From NCBI GenBank assembly GCA_029269125.1, contig JARHXX010000008.1, positions 62,001 through 126,000 of the forward strand: a DNA stretch of 64,000 nucleotides. Direction: 5' to 3'. The notes under the pieces were generated by a model, which was not told the origin of the DNA, ran no database searches, and saw only the letters and a list, made by a program, of their open reading frames with translations. Below are positions 56,047 through 64,000 of this stretch, piece after piece (the stretch's first letter is position 1; every line of letters starts with the position of its first letter). The stretch comes from Kiritimatiellaeota bacterium B1221 (GTDB lineage Bacteria > Verrucomicrobiota > Kiritimatiellia > SS1-B-03-39 > UBA6053). Both the position numbers and the translations under genes were made by a program.

Positions 56047-57189
56047 ATGACCTCAGCTGATAAACATTGGCGCGTAGCCATTTATTATGACACCAGCAAA
56101 CCCGGCCTCGGGGGACACCTCACCCACCTCGCATTTAAAGGACTGCCCCGTTGCGAGATTGTCGCACTTGTAGATTCAAACCTGGACAACATCGATGCGC
56201 GCCGACAGGAAGTCGGGGCCTCCCAGCATTTCCTGCACCTCCGGGAGCTCCTGGATGCGGAGCGAATCGACATCCTCGCCATTTGCTCACGCCTGCCCGG
56301 CGATCACCGTGAACCCATTGCCCTCGCTATCGAACGGGGCATCCATATCTTTTGCGAAAAACCGCTCAGCGCAAGTTTGCAGGAGGCGGATCAGATGATC
56401 GAACAGGCGCGAGAAAAAAATGTCCACATCGCCGTCGCCCACCTCGGCCGCTATGCCAACGTTTTCCAAACCGCCAAACGCATGATCGGGAACGGCGAAA
56501 TCGGCCGGTTGGTTTCTTTCTACGGACGGGGCAAAGAAGACTATAGGGGCGGCGGAGAAGACTTCCTGATTTTAGGCACCCACATCCTCGACCTCGCCTG
56601 TTACTTTTTGGGGAAACCTTCTTCAGTCTTCGCCGATATCAGCATCCAGGGCAAACCCATTCAAGCCGGAGAAACGCTGTCCACCGCCGAGGCGATCGGC
56701 CCGGTCGCCGGTGACGAAGTGGTCGCGCTTTACACTTTTCCGAATGGCGTCCGCGCCTGGTTTGAAAGCCGTCGCGACATGGCCGAATGCGGCCTGCGCA
56801 TGGGTATCACCCTCGTCGGCACCACCGGTTCACTGGCCGTTCGTTTTGATGATGACCGAAAATTGCGCATCAGCCGATCCTCTCTACCTCCCGAAGACAG
56901 CACTGTTTTTGAAGACCTGACCCTTCCTGAAGATGAAGAAATCCCCGGAGCGGCTCCTTTGGACTTCGGACCCCATCAAGGCTACATGCGTTATTTCATT
57001 CGCAATAACCGTCGGGCTGCCTGGGAATTCATCTGTGCACTGGACGAACAAAGAGCACCCCTGGCCAGTGCGGAAGATGCCCGCACCGTTTTGGAAATGA
57101 TTTATGGTGCCTACGCTTCACAACTGAGCGGCACACGAAAAACTTTCCCCTTGGAAAACCGAACCCACCCTCTGGAAAAAACGAAATGA
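56047..57189 (+). CDS. Gfo/Idh/MocA-family oxidoreductase
   Basis: The 380-residue protein has a Rossmann N-terminus (GLGGHLTHLAFKGLPRCEIVALVDSN), the conserved EKPLS segment (CEKPLSASLQEAD, about 102-114) and a second alpha/beta domain with LGTHILDL containing the catalytic-type GxHxxD pattern. Members reduce or oxidise sugars and inositols with NAD(P). AAGGAATTAGGGAT before the ATG provides the ribosome site. It overlaps the quinone oxidoreductase gene by 4 bases (ATGA). Confidence 0.9.
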   Translation: MTSADKHWRVAIYYDTSKPGLGGHLTHLAFKGLPRCEIVALVDSNLDNIDARRQEVGASQHFLHLRELLDAERIDILAICSRLPGDHREPIALAIERGIHIFCEKPLSASLQEADQMIEQAREKNVHIAVAHLGRYANVFQTAKRMIGNGEIGRLVSFYGRGKEDYRGGGEDFLILGTHILDLACYFLGKPSSVFADISIQGKPIQAGETLSTAEAIGPVAGDEVVALYTFPNGVRAWFESRRDMAECGLRMGITLVGTTGSLAVRFDDDRKLRISRSSLPPEDSTVFEDLTLPEDEEIPGAAPLDFGPHQGYMRYFIRNNRRAAWEFICALDEQRAPLASAEDARTVLEMIYGAYASQLSGTRKTFPLENRTHPLEKTK

Positions 57190-58169
57190 AAGTCATTAAA
57201 ATACATCCCGACGAATCCCTGGAATGGATTGAGGTCGCGGACCCCGTCTGCGCCGAGGGCGAAGCCCTCATCGAAATCCACGCTTCAGCCGTAAACCGTG
57301 CCGACCTTTTGCAGCGCGCAGGCAAATACCCCCCGCCTCCCGGCTGGCCCGAATGGCCCGGTCTGGAAGTCGCAGGAATTGTGCTCGAAGCACCCGCAAA
57401 CTCCGGTTGGAAAAAGGGTGACCGGGTTTGTGCCTTACTCGGTGGCGGTGGCTACGCTGAGAAAGTCGCGGTACCCACAGAATTATTAATGCCGGTACCG
57501 GATGGACTCTCTTTTGCAGAAGCCGCATCCCTTCCGGAAGTTTTCGCCACGGCCTGGCTCAATCTGGTGGGCGAAGCCAACACCCAGGCCGGAGAAACTG
57601 TATTTGTCCACGCCGGCGCCAGTGGCGTGGGCACCGCCGCCCTGCAAATCGCGCGCCACCTTGGCGCCCGAACCGTTACCTCCGTGGGCGGGGCCGCCAA
57701 AGCGGAATTGATGCATGACCTAAAAGTAGACCGGGTGATTAACCATCACCAAGAAGATGTGGGAGCCGTACTCGACGAATGTGCCGAAGCCGGCCATCCG
57801 GTCAACGTCGCCCTCGACTGCGTGGGCGGTGCCGGACTGGGCGATCATATTGCCAAGTTGGCGATCGGTGGACGCTGGGTGCTGATTGCCACCCTGGGTG
57901 GCCCAACCACGGAACTGAATCTGCGGTCTGTGCTGACCCGGAAACTTCGTCTGATCGGCAGCACCTTGCGTTCCCGTACCCTGGAAGAAAAAGCACAGAT
58001 TCTTTCTGACCTGGTAAAAAATCTTTGGCCTGAATTTGAATCGGGTGAGATCCGTCCCGTCATTCATCAGGTCGTATCCATTCAGGAAGTCGAAGAGGCC
58101 CACCGCATTCTCCAGTCGAGAGAAAACCTCGGCAAAGTCGTGCTCACCATCCGCGACGGCGCCGCCTAA
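57186..58169 (+). CDS. NAD(P)H quinone oxidoreductase, PIG3/QOR type
   Basis: The 327-residue medium-chain reductase has NRADLLQRAGKYPPP (about 37-51), a Rossmann AGASGVGTAALQIARH motif (about 140-155) and no structural zinc cysteines, the pattern of PIG3-type quinone oxidoreductases. It uses NADPH to reduce quinones or enals. It is inside the dehydrogenase operon, so it may handle reactive intermediates or redox balance. Its start overlaps the previous gene. Confidence 0.93.
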   Translation: MKVIKIHPDESLEWIEVADPVCAEGEALIEIHASAVNRADLLQRAGKYPPPPGWPEWPGLEVAGIVLEAPANSGWKKGDRVCALLGGGGYAEKVAVPTELLMPVPDGLSFAEAASLPEVFATAWLNLVGEANTQAGETVFVHAGASGVGTAALQIARHLGARTVTSVGGAAKAELMHDLKVDRVINHHQEDVGAVLDECAEAGHPVNVALDCVGGAGLGDHIAKLAIGGRWVLIATLGGPTTELNLRSVLTRKLRLIGSTLRSRTLEEKAQILSDLVKNLWPEFESGEIRPVIHQVVSIQEVEEAHRILQSRENLGKVVLTIRDGAA

Positions 58170-58189
58170 GGAAACCCGAAGTCAACGCC

Positions 58190-58894
58190 ATGTCTCCCTA
58201 TCACCTCACGGGAAGTATCAGCGCACTGTTGTCCATTCTGGCTTCGGTCGGATTGGCCACTCAGGTTCGCCTGCTGTGGAAACGTCACCGTGAGGGAATA
58301 GCGGGACAACAGATTTCGGAAGGCCTTTCACTGAATCGTTTTGTCACCAGCTTCATTATGTTTCTGGCGCTGTTCACTTACGGCGGAATGCTCACTCCCT
58401 TTAACCATTATCTGGCCTGGCCCCGGGTGATGGGCATGTCTCTGGTGTTGCTGATTTTATTTCTAATTCATCAGGACAGGAAATGCCGCAATTCGAGAAA
58501 AGCTTTCCTTGGCTGCCTCGCGGCCTGCGTGACTTCTGTGTTGGTGGTGTTGTTTGTCCGTCCCACAGAGAACCCGAATCCCTTGATCCTCCCCCTTTTG
58601 GTTGTGGGAGCCAGCATTCTTTATTTGCAGGGAGGCCTCAACCAAATCCGCATGATCCGAAAGCTTCGCAGCACCGGAGGATTGTCCCGCGGCATGCATC
58701 AGCTCTTCGTGCTGAAAGATCTCTCCCTGGTTACTTTCGCTCTGGTCATGGGATCCGGCACCGGCTGGCCGATTTACTTTATGTGTGCGGTGGGACTAAG
58801 CATCAATTTAGGAAGCCTTTACTGCTTTCGATGGGTACGGCTCGGAAACGTCCATCCACGGAACACGAACCCTGTGTACCAAAAAGCCTCATGA
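58190..58894 (+). CDS. Polytopic membrane protein with two triple-helix halves, PQ-loop/SWEET-like
   Basis: The 234-residue protein has about seven hydrophobic helices in two similar halves: LTGSISALLSILASVGLATQ...QISEGLSLNRF and LPLLVVGASILYLQGG...LSRGMHQLFVLKDL. This two-fold pattern resembles PQ-loop/SWEET transporters, but the PQ dipeptide is not seen (TQ instead). It is the only membrane protein in the dehydrogenase operon and is overlapped by the next gene (ATGA). It might carry a sugar; certainty is low. Confidence 0.62.
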   Translation: MSPYHLTGSISALLSILASVGLATQVRLLWKRHREGIAGQQISEGLSLNRFVTSFIMFLALFTYGGMLTPFNHYLAWPRVMGMSLVLLILFLIHQDRKCRNSRKAFLGCLAACVTSVLVVLFVRPTENPNPLILPLLVVGASILYLQGGLNQIRMIRKLRSTGGLSRGMHQLFVLKDLSLVTFALVMGSGTGWPIYFMCAVGLSINLGSLYCFRWVRLGNVHPRNTNPVYQKAS

Positions 58895-59916
58895 CAACCC
58901 GCCCTCTCAAAATCGCCCAGATCGGTATTGGCCACAATCACGCCTCTGCCAATATGCACGCCTTACGCAAACTGACCGACACCTTTGAAATCATGGGCGT
59001 GGTGGAATCCAATCCTGAATGGAAAATAAAACGTGGGAACGATCCGGCTTATCAGGGTCTGCCATGGCTAACAGCAGAGGAGCTCTTCGCCCTGCCCGAT
59101 CTGGATGCGGTTGCGATTGAAACCGACGGATTCGATCTGGTGCCCACCGCCCAACGTTGCGCCGAACGCGGACTTCATCTGCATATGGACAAACCGGCAG
59201 GGGAATCTCTTCCAGAATTTCGTAAATTAATTTCCACCTGTAAGGAAAAAGATCTCACCCTGCAACTGGCCTACGTTTACCGATACAACCCCGCGATTCG
59301 TTTTGCCATCAACGCCGCCAGACAGGGATGGCTGGGAGATATTTTTGAAGTACATGCCAGCATGAGCCGCTATGATGGGCATAACGATCACTATCGCAAA
59401 TGGCTGCGTCAATTTAAGGGCGGCGCCATGTACATCTTCGCCGGATACTTGGTGGATATTGTGATTCAACTGCTGGGCCGCCCGGAAAAAATCACCCCCT
59501 TTCTCAAGCAAACCCGCAAAGACGGATTATTCGACAACGGACTGGCGGTACTGGAATATCCCATCGCCAGCGCCACCATCCGCGTTTCCGTGGCAGAAGT
59601 GGATGGCATGAAACACCGGCGACTGATCATCTGCGGCACCAAAGGCAGTATCGAAATCTGTCCGCTGGAAATGCCGGCGGAACAATATGACTCCCATCCT
59701 TTAAGCGCCCGGTTAACCCTGAAAGAAGACGTACCCGGTTATAAAGCCGGCACGCATCAGGTGGACTGTGGGCCGTTGGGTGACCGCTACACCGGCCAAC
59801 TGACAGAGTTTGCGCAAATCATCCGCAAAGAAAAACCCAACCCTTTCGATTATGATCATGAATATCTTGTACAGGAAGTCCTCTTGAAAGCTTCAGGATA
59901 CGAGAACTCTGAATGA
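58891..59916 (+). CDS. Gfo/Idh/MocA-family oxidoreductase
   Basis: The 341-residue protein has a Rossmann N-terminus (KIAQIGIGHNHASAN), a DKPAGES segment in place of EKP (about 93-99) and the second-domain GGAMYIFAGYLVDI region. It is distant from the neighbouring paralogue. The ATG overlaps the stop of the membrane protein gene. The substrate is unknown but it is probably a sugar or sugar acid oxidoreductase acting with the SDRs beside it. Confidence 0.9.
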   Translation: MTTRPLKIAQIGIGHNHASANMHALRKLTDTFEIMGVVESNPEWKIKRGNDPAYQGLPWLTAEELFALPDLDAVAIETDGFDLVPTAQRCAERGLHLHMDKPAGESLPEFRKLISTCKEKDLTLQLAYVYRYNPAIRFAINAARQGWLGDIFEVHASMSRYDGHNDHYRKWLRQFKGGAMYIFAGYLVDIVIQLLGRPEKITPFLKQTRKDGLFDNGLAVLEYPIASATIRVSVAEVDGMKHRRLIICGTKGSIEICPLEMPAEQYDSHPLSARLTLKEDVPGYKAGTHQVDCGPLGDRYTGQLTEFAQIIRKEKPNPFDYDHEYLVQEVLLKASGYENSE

Positions 59917-59938
59917 CAATGAATAAGGTAAAAATAGC

Positions 59939-60694
59939 ATGAAATTAAAAGAGAAGGTAGCGATTGTGAGTGGTGGCGGTGGCGCCATCGGTCGCGCTGT
60001 CTGCCTGAAACTGGCGGAAGCCGGTGCCAAGATCGCGGTATTTGATCTTTATCAGGAAAGTGCAGACAAGGTGGCCAAAGAGTTGGAGAGCATAGGATGT
60101 TCCTCCCTGCCCTGTGCCGTCGATATCAGTCAGTACGAAAGTGTTCACGAAACTGTCAAACAGGTGCATCAGCATTTTGGCCGCATCGACATGCTGGTCA
60201 ACTGCGCGGGAGGAAGCGCCCGGGAACGGATGGCGGAATTTCATGAACAGAGCATCGACGTCATTCACGAAATGCTGCAGGTGAATCTGTTTGGGGCCCT
60301 GCACTGTATCCGTGCCGTCAGCCCCTTTATGGTGGAAGCCAAACAAGGGAACATCGTCAATATCACCTCCATCGTCGCCAGGTGCGGCGCCAGAAAATGT
60401 GCGGAATACGGCGCGGCCAAAGGCGGTCTGATCGCAGCCACCAAATCGCTGGCGATTGAACTCGGCCCCCACAACATCAATATCAATTGCGTCTCACCCG
60501 GAAGAGTGGAACGTACCCTGCCCGAAGATGAACTCGCCTTCGCCCAACGGCACTCCGTGCTGAACCGTATTTGCACCCAGGACGATATCGCGGAGACCGT
60601 ACTCTTTATGATGCAACCCGGCGCCAGCTACATCACCGGACAGGATTTGGCTGTGGACGGCGGACGCAGCCTCGGCTTACGTGGCAGTCATTAA
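59939..60694 (+). CDS. Short-chain dehydrogenase/reductase
   Basis: The 251-residue SDR has SGGGGAIGRAVCLK (about 11-24, a variant of TGxxxGxG), NCAGG, a catalytic YGAAKGG and the SPGRVERTL and TGQDLAVDGG segments. It matches classical SDRs such as sugar- or keto-acid reductases. It follows the second Gfo/Idh protein by 22 bases and ends the operon; a broken paralogue follows. Confidence 0.92.
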   Translation: MKLKEKVAIVSGGGGAIGRAVCLKLAEAGAKIAVFDLYQESADKVAKELESIGCSSLPCAVDISQYESVHETVKQVHQHFGRIDMLVNCAGGSARERMAEFHEQSIDVIHEMLQVNLFGALHCIRAVSPFMVEAKQGNIVNITSIVARCGARKCAEYGAAKGGLIAATKSLAIELGPHNININCVSPGRVERTLPEDELAFAQRHSVLNRICTQDDIAETVLFMMQPGASYITGQDLAVDGGRSLGLRGSH

Positions 60695-60743
60695 CCACGG
60701 AAGTTACACATAAACACATCTAAAAAAGATACATTCATCACCG

Positions 60744-61091
60744 GTGGCGAGCGGAAAAGCCAAAGGATACAAAGGGGATGTGCAGAACAGCTCAGAAGTC
60801 AAAACCGTTACCTAAGAAGTGCTGCAGGATTTTGGGCAGATGGACCTGCTGGTAAACAATTCGGGTGGCCGTGCCGGTCTGTTAAATAAATTGAGCAACT
60901 TCAAAAAGACCACCGAAGAATTTTGGAGTTGGGTGCTGGACCTCAATTTCAATGGCACCTGCCGGGGCCGTACTGGAGATCAGACAGAAGTCGCCGCCCT
61001 GGTCGCGTTCCTCGCTTCTTCAGAAGCTGATTTTATTACCGGTGTGAATTACACCAGTGATGGAGGAAGAACTTTGGGACCGAAAAATTGA
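60744..61091 (+). pseudogene. Remnant of an SDR gene
   Basis: The frame from 60744 reads KGYKGDVQNSSEVKTVT, then TAA at 60813-60815, then EVLQDFGQMDLLVNNSGG, an SDR NAG region in the same frame. After DLNFNGT the text jumps straight to an SDR C-terminal piece VAALVAFLASSEADFITGVNYTSDGG, so about 120 residues including the catalytic Tyr-Lys are missing. The N-terminal coenzyme site is also lost. It sits directly after the SDR at 59939 and probably derives from a former paralogue. Confidence 0.82.
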
Positions 61092-61100
61092 GTAAAAGCC

Positions 61101-61587
61101 CCCCCTCTTTCAGGAAGGAACCCCGATACGGCGCTCAGTTACTTTTGCGTGCGCGAGCTGATCCAACCAAGGCGAACATAAATACACCAACCAGCATAAA
61201 GGTGGATGGTTCGGGGATTGCAACCAGATAACCGTCCGTATCCAGCGATGCCGCCCCGCCTGTCCAAGAGATAGAAGACAGTTGTCCTTCGGTAAGCGAG
61301 GAATCAGATGTCCCAAATCGCAATGTGTCGGTTCCAATGTCGAAGTTGGCAAGCGTCAACGTACCGGTCCAACTAATGGCACTGCTGTCGGCAAAGGCCA
61401 GCGCGGAAGCACCGGCGCCGAAATCAAGTATCGAGTTGCTGTTCAGAGTGAGCGTATCAAGTGTTTCACTGAAACCACCAGTATCGAAGGTCCCGCCACC
61501 CAGAATAAGCGCACTGGAATCGTCAATACGATCGGAGGCACCGATTTCCAAGATACCACCCAGGATCGTCGTCGCACCGGTGTAGGT
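61101..61587. repeat. Duplicated PEP-CTERM gene end, copy 1
   Basis: About 487 bases, from the 3' flank CCCCCTCTTTCAGG through the gene end, match 63080-63566 at a constant offset of 1979 with only scattered differences. The match stops inside the gene where the coding repeats diverge (GTAGGTATT versus GTAGGTCTG). Confidence 0.88.
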
Positions 61588-62817
61588 ATTGACCTCTGAT
61601 AAAGTCATGGTGCCAGTGCCGACCTTGGTCAAGCCACCTGTACCGGAAATCACACCCCCATAGGTTGTCGACATATCGTTACTTCCAGTCGTGAGTGTTG
61701 CCGATCCAAGGATGACACTACCGCCTGACGCAGCGCCACCGGAGAGCGAGCCAATCGAGTTATCAAAATCATTTAAATCCAACTTGGCATAAGAATTGGT
61801 TCCCATCACGACCTCCGAATCAGACCCAAAGGCACTGGTGGATCCAGCTTCCAGGATTCCCTTCGTAACGGTGGTCTTTCCGGTATAAGTATTATTTCCG
61901 GAAAGCCGAACGTAGGCACCGGAGTAGGAACCACTATCCGACCGGGTCACCCCGCCGACGCCACTAATATCACCAGCAAGTGTCACCTTCGTGGCATAGC
62001 TGGCTGCTCTGAGCAGCAACACCCCACCATTCACGAGGATATCGCGATTGGCATTGATCGTGTATGTGCCAGTGCCGAACTCCATCGTGTTGTTATTGTT
62101 GACGGTAATGTTGTTAATAGAAGTAACGGGCACAGCTCCCAAATTATTATCGGCGTTGATCCGAAAATAACTTGTGGAAACAGCACCATCCAGAATCCAG
62201 TTGCCCGTAAAAGAACTATTATCGCCCGTCACCATAAGCCTTCCTTTCGATCCATCCTTCCTGATTGTACCGGAACCGCTCAAATTCCCGCTCAGCGTGA
62301 TCCCCTTCACACTAGAACCAGAATTTGTCGTATCAACAGTCGTATCACTGTTCACGACCATATCAGCTGAAATGGTAACAACAGGATCTGATTTAGTGGT
62401 AAGCAAAGCACTGCCCGAGCTAGTTTGAAGAACAAGACTCCCCCCCGTGCCTGAAACCACTGTTAATGCACTGTCACTTGAAGCCCCAGTATCCTCGAAG
62501 GTAACCCTCCCAACCGTAATAATTTGACTAAGGCTGACAGTCTGATCCCCTGCAAAATCAACGGAAAAATCCGCATCAGCATCCACAGCATTTGGAAACG
62601 GACTCGCACTCCAATTAGCGTTGTCATCCCAATTATAAGGTCCGGCGGCCGTCGGCGTCCAGGTTTGTGCGTGAGTAAGCGGAACGGATAAAGCGACCAA
62701 ACAAACGAACGAAATAAGTTTGCCGGAGATAGCTTGAAAGGTGGTGGGACTGTGTGTGTATGAAATCATGTTGAAGGAAGGGATGTAGCTCGATGCAGAG
62801 AGTGTCACTTTTTTCAT
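61135..62817 (-). CDS. PEP-CTERM protein with autotransporter-like passenger repeats
   Basis: The 560-residue protein has a signal peptide (about 30-50), the WDDNANWSASPFPN N-terminus, repeated beta-helix blocks such as GGLTKVGTGTMTLSEVNTYTGATTI, and the tail IPEPSTFMLVGVFMFALVGSARARKSN. It is a close paralogue of the gene at 51394 and shares its C-terminal part almost exactly with 63114. The conserved upstream element lies about 80 bases before it. Function is probably surface adhesion or matrix structure. Confidence 0.88.
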   Translation of the reverse strand: MKKVTLSASSYIPSFNMISYTHSPTTFQAISGKLISFVCLVALSVPLTHAQTWTPTAAGPYNWDDNANWSASPFPNAVDADADFSVDFAGDQTVSLSQIITVGRVTFEDTGASSDSALTVVSGTGGSLVLQTSSGSALLTTKSDPVVTISADMVVNSDTTVDTTNSGSSVKGITLSGNLSGSGTIRKDGSKGRLMVTGDNSSFTGNWILDGAVSTSYFRINADNNLGAVPVTSINNITVNNNNTMEFGTGTYTINANRDILVNGGVLLLRAASYATKVTLAGDISGVGGVTRSDSGSYSGAYVRLSGNNTYTGKTTVTKGILEAGSTSAFGSDSEVVMGTNSYAKLDLNDFDNSIGSLSGGAASGGSVILGSATLTTGSNDMSTTYGGVISGTGGLTKVGTGTMTLSEVNTYTGATTILGGILEIGASDRIDDSSALILGGGTFDTGGFSETLDTLTLNSNSILDFGAGASALAFADSSAISWTGTLTLANFDIGTDTLRFGTSDSSLTEGQLSSISWTGGAASLDTDGYLVAIPEPSTFMLVGVFMFALVGSARARKSN

Positions 62818-62895
62818 GTAAAACTCTTTTACTTGAACCCGTTTCGATGGGTGGGCCTATTAATAGTTACAATATTGTACAGCGATTGATCCAAA

Positions 62896-62930
62896 TGTAC
62901 ATGCAATATTCGGCCACCATATTTAACAGG
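62896..62930 (-). promoter_or_regulatory. Conserved upstream element, copy 2
   Basis: This segment (TGTACATG..ATATTCGGCCACCA) is the counterpart of 53124-53158, at a similar distance before the paralogous gene. Apart from these elements the upstream regions of the two genes differ, which suggests selection on the element. Confidence 0.5.
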
Positions 62931-62940
62931 TGAAAATTAT

Positions 62941-62986
62941 CACGAATATTTCCCCCGAAGCTTTTTCGGAGAAGGGACTATTCGTG
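62941..62986. terminator. Long hairpin after the last PEP-CTERM gene
   Basis: CACGAATA at 62941-62948 pairs with TATTCGTG at 62979-62986, and inside lie TCCC/GGGA and CCGAA/TTCGG. It follows the minus-strand gene at 63114 and may be its terminator, although no strong T run follows in that direction. Confidence 0.45.
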
Positions 62987-63079
62987 GCGGATGAGGACCC
63001 GCTCATGCTTTGGGCCCGCGAGATAAAAATACCTTAAGCTGATTCAAACCTTCTTCAATTTCATAAGACGAAAGACCAA

Positions 63080-63566
63080 CCCCCTCTTTCAGGAAGGAAC
63101 CCCGATACGGCGCTCAGTTACGTTTGCGCGCGCGAGCTGATCCAACCAAGGCGAACATAAATATACCAACCAGCATAAAAGTGGATGGTTCAGGAATGGC
63201 AACCAGGTAACCGTCCGCATCGAGCGATGCCGCGCCGCCTGTCCAGGAAATTGAGGCCAGTTGTCCTCCGGTAAGAGAAGAATCAGATGTCCCGAATCGC
63301 AATGTGTCGGTTCCAATGTCGAAGTTGGCAAGCGTCAACGTACCGGTCCAGCTAATGGCACTGCTGTCGGCAAAGACCAGCGCGGAAGCACCGGCGCCGA
63401 AATCAAGTATCGAGCTGCTGTTCAGAGTGAGCGTATCAAGTGTTTCACTGAAACCACCGGTATCGAAGGTCCCGCCACCCAAAACAAGCGCACTGGAATC
63501 GTCAATACGATCGGAGGCACCAATCTCCAAAGTCCCACCCAGGATCGTCGTCGCACCGGTGTAGGT
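63080..63566. repeat. Duplicated PEP-CTERM gene end, copy 2
   Basis: Counterpart of 61101-61587. It includes the same non-coding flank and the terminal 150 or so codons of the PEP-CTERM gene. Confidence 0.88.
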
Positions 63567-64000
63567 CTGGGCGCCGGTGAGCGTCAGGGAGGTGCCGACA
63601 CCGTCCTTGGTGAGGGCAACCTTGGCGGTGGTGCCGTCAGTGATGAGTCCGTCGAAAGTGGAGTTGACCGTGGTGCTGGAAACCGTGAGGGTCGCGGTAC
63701 CGGAGCCGGAGTCGTTGTTGGTGACGGTGCCTTGGGCAGCACCTGAGCCACCGTTAAGCCCCCCAACAGTTTGATTATAGCTGTTTAAATCTAATGTCCC
63801 CTTGTTCGTGCTGCCGCCATTGATGGTGAGGATTGTCCCGGTCGGCAGACGATCATTGTCAGTGGTGAGACGCAAGGTCGCGTTGGAGGAATTGTAGCCC
63901 GCCGAATATCCTGTAATGGTTGTTGCACCCGTATAAGTGTTAGCTCCTCCCACATTCACGGTAAGTGTACCAAGTTTTCCAGATGAAACATCGAGTGCGA
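63114..64000 (-). CDS. PEP-CTERM autotransporter-like protein, 5' end outside the window
   Basis: The frame is open to the window edge (ALDVSSGKLGTLTVNVGG), so at least 295 residues are present and the start is beyond 64000. The visible part has beta-helix repeats (TYTGATTI, TYNQTVGGLNGG-like), then the IDDSSALVLGGGTFDTGGF block and the tail IPEPSTFMLVGIFMFALVGSARARKRN. The last 150 residues are nearly identical to 61135-62817, while the earlier repeats differ. Confidence 0.87.
   Translation of the reverse strand, partial: ALDVSSGKLGTLTVNVGGANTYTGATTITGYSAGYNSSNATLRLTTDNDRLPTGTILTINGGSTNKGTLDLNSYNQTVGGLNGGSGAAQGTVTNNDSGSGTATLTVSSTTVNSTFDGLITDGTTAKVALTKDGVGTSLTLTGAQTYTGATTILGGTLEIGASDRIDDSSALVLGGGTFDTGGFSETLDTLTLNSSSILDFGAGASALVFADSSAISWTGTLTLANFDIGTDTLRFGTSDSSLTGGQLASISWTGGAASLDADGYLVAIPEPSTFMLVGIFMFALVGSARARKRN

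Noticed and set aside
58483-58890. Long N-terminal extension of the second Gfo/Idh/MocA protein
   Set aside because: It overlaps the membrane protein gene and lacks family features; the ATG at 58891 with ATGA overlap gives the normal length.
48991-64000. Exosortase gene expected with PEP-CTERM proteins
   Set aside because: No protein with the exosortase membrane and Cys/Arg pattern was found in the window; it is presumably encoded elsewhere.

Overview
The window looks like chromosomal DNA of a Gram-negative bacterium of the Planctomycetota-Verrucomicrobiota-Chlamydiota superphylum, most likely an opitute or Puniceicoccales-type verrucomicrobion. This is an inference from gene content: several PEP-CTERM surface proteins with autotransporter-like repeats, outer-membrane barrel proteins, LacI regulators beside sugar dehydrogenases, Gfo/Idh/MocA oxidoreductases, and a folP-cdaA-cdaR cluster. 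No rRNA gene is present to settle the taxonomy.

Layout. 1-800: rpmI-rplT (L35, L20) behind a structured leader and closed by a strong terminator. 878-7262 (minus): one tight operon ftsH-folP-cdaA-cdaR-TPR protein-metallo-hydrolase, combining membrane proteolysis, folate synthesis and c-di-AMP synthesis. 7263-7871: a MITE-like element with 34-bp terminal inverted repeats. 7872-11898: FAD oxidoreductase, divergent AraC regulator and galM. 12264-17542: a putative outer-membrane protein and an HrpA-type DEAH RNA helicase.

17534-37157 is the most interesting part. It is a synthase-dependent exopolysaccharide locus related to the poly-N-acetylglucosamine (Pga/Ica) systems but with unusual architecture. 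The left minus-strand operon (28244 to 17534) encodes a small membrane protein, a GHL10-like glycosidase, a TPR/beta-sandwich secreted protein, a family-2 glycosyltransferase with an N-terminal zinc ribbon, and a 1383-residue membrane-anchored PgaB-like protein whose deacetylase motif 1 is degenerate. A divergent plus-strand operon (28428 to 30711) encodes a stand-alone receiver domain, a KaiC/RecA-like ATPase and an ExeA-like AAA ATPase. A second minus-strand operon (37157 to 30833) encodes an MBOAT O-acyltransferase, a small membrane protein, an SGNH esterase-like protein and a 1281-residue protein fusing TPR, NodB-type deacetylase and C-terminal barrel regions, as if PgaA and PgaB were one chain. 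Together they suggest synthesis, deacetylation, O-acetylation and export of a surface polysaccharide, with its own control module.

37199-47668: folC, tRNA-Pro(TGG) converging on a von Willebrand factor A gene whose end reads through the tRNA, a WYL regulator, a large gingipain-like (C25) protein with cadherin/Calx-beta-like regions, and a TetR-controlled reductase set with a clear palindromic operator. 47669-64000: accessory surface and sugar-metabolism region with two LacI regulators, four complete PEP-CTERM proteins and a fifth cut by the window end, a co-directional dehydrogenase operon (two SDRs, two Gfo/Idh/MocA proteins, a quinone oxidoreductase, a PQ-loop-like membrane protein), an SDR pseudogene, three copies of a palindromic intergenic repeat and a recent duplication of a PEP-CTERM gene end. 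No exosortase, transposase, CRISPR array or rRNA was recognised.
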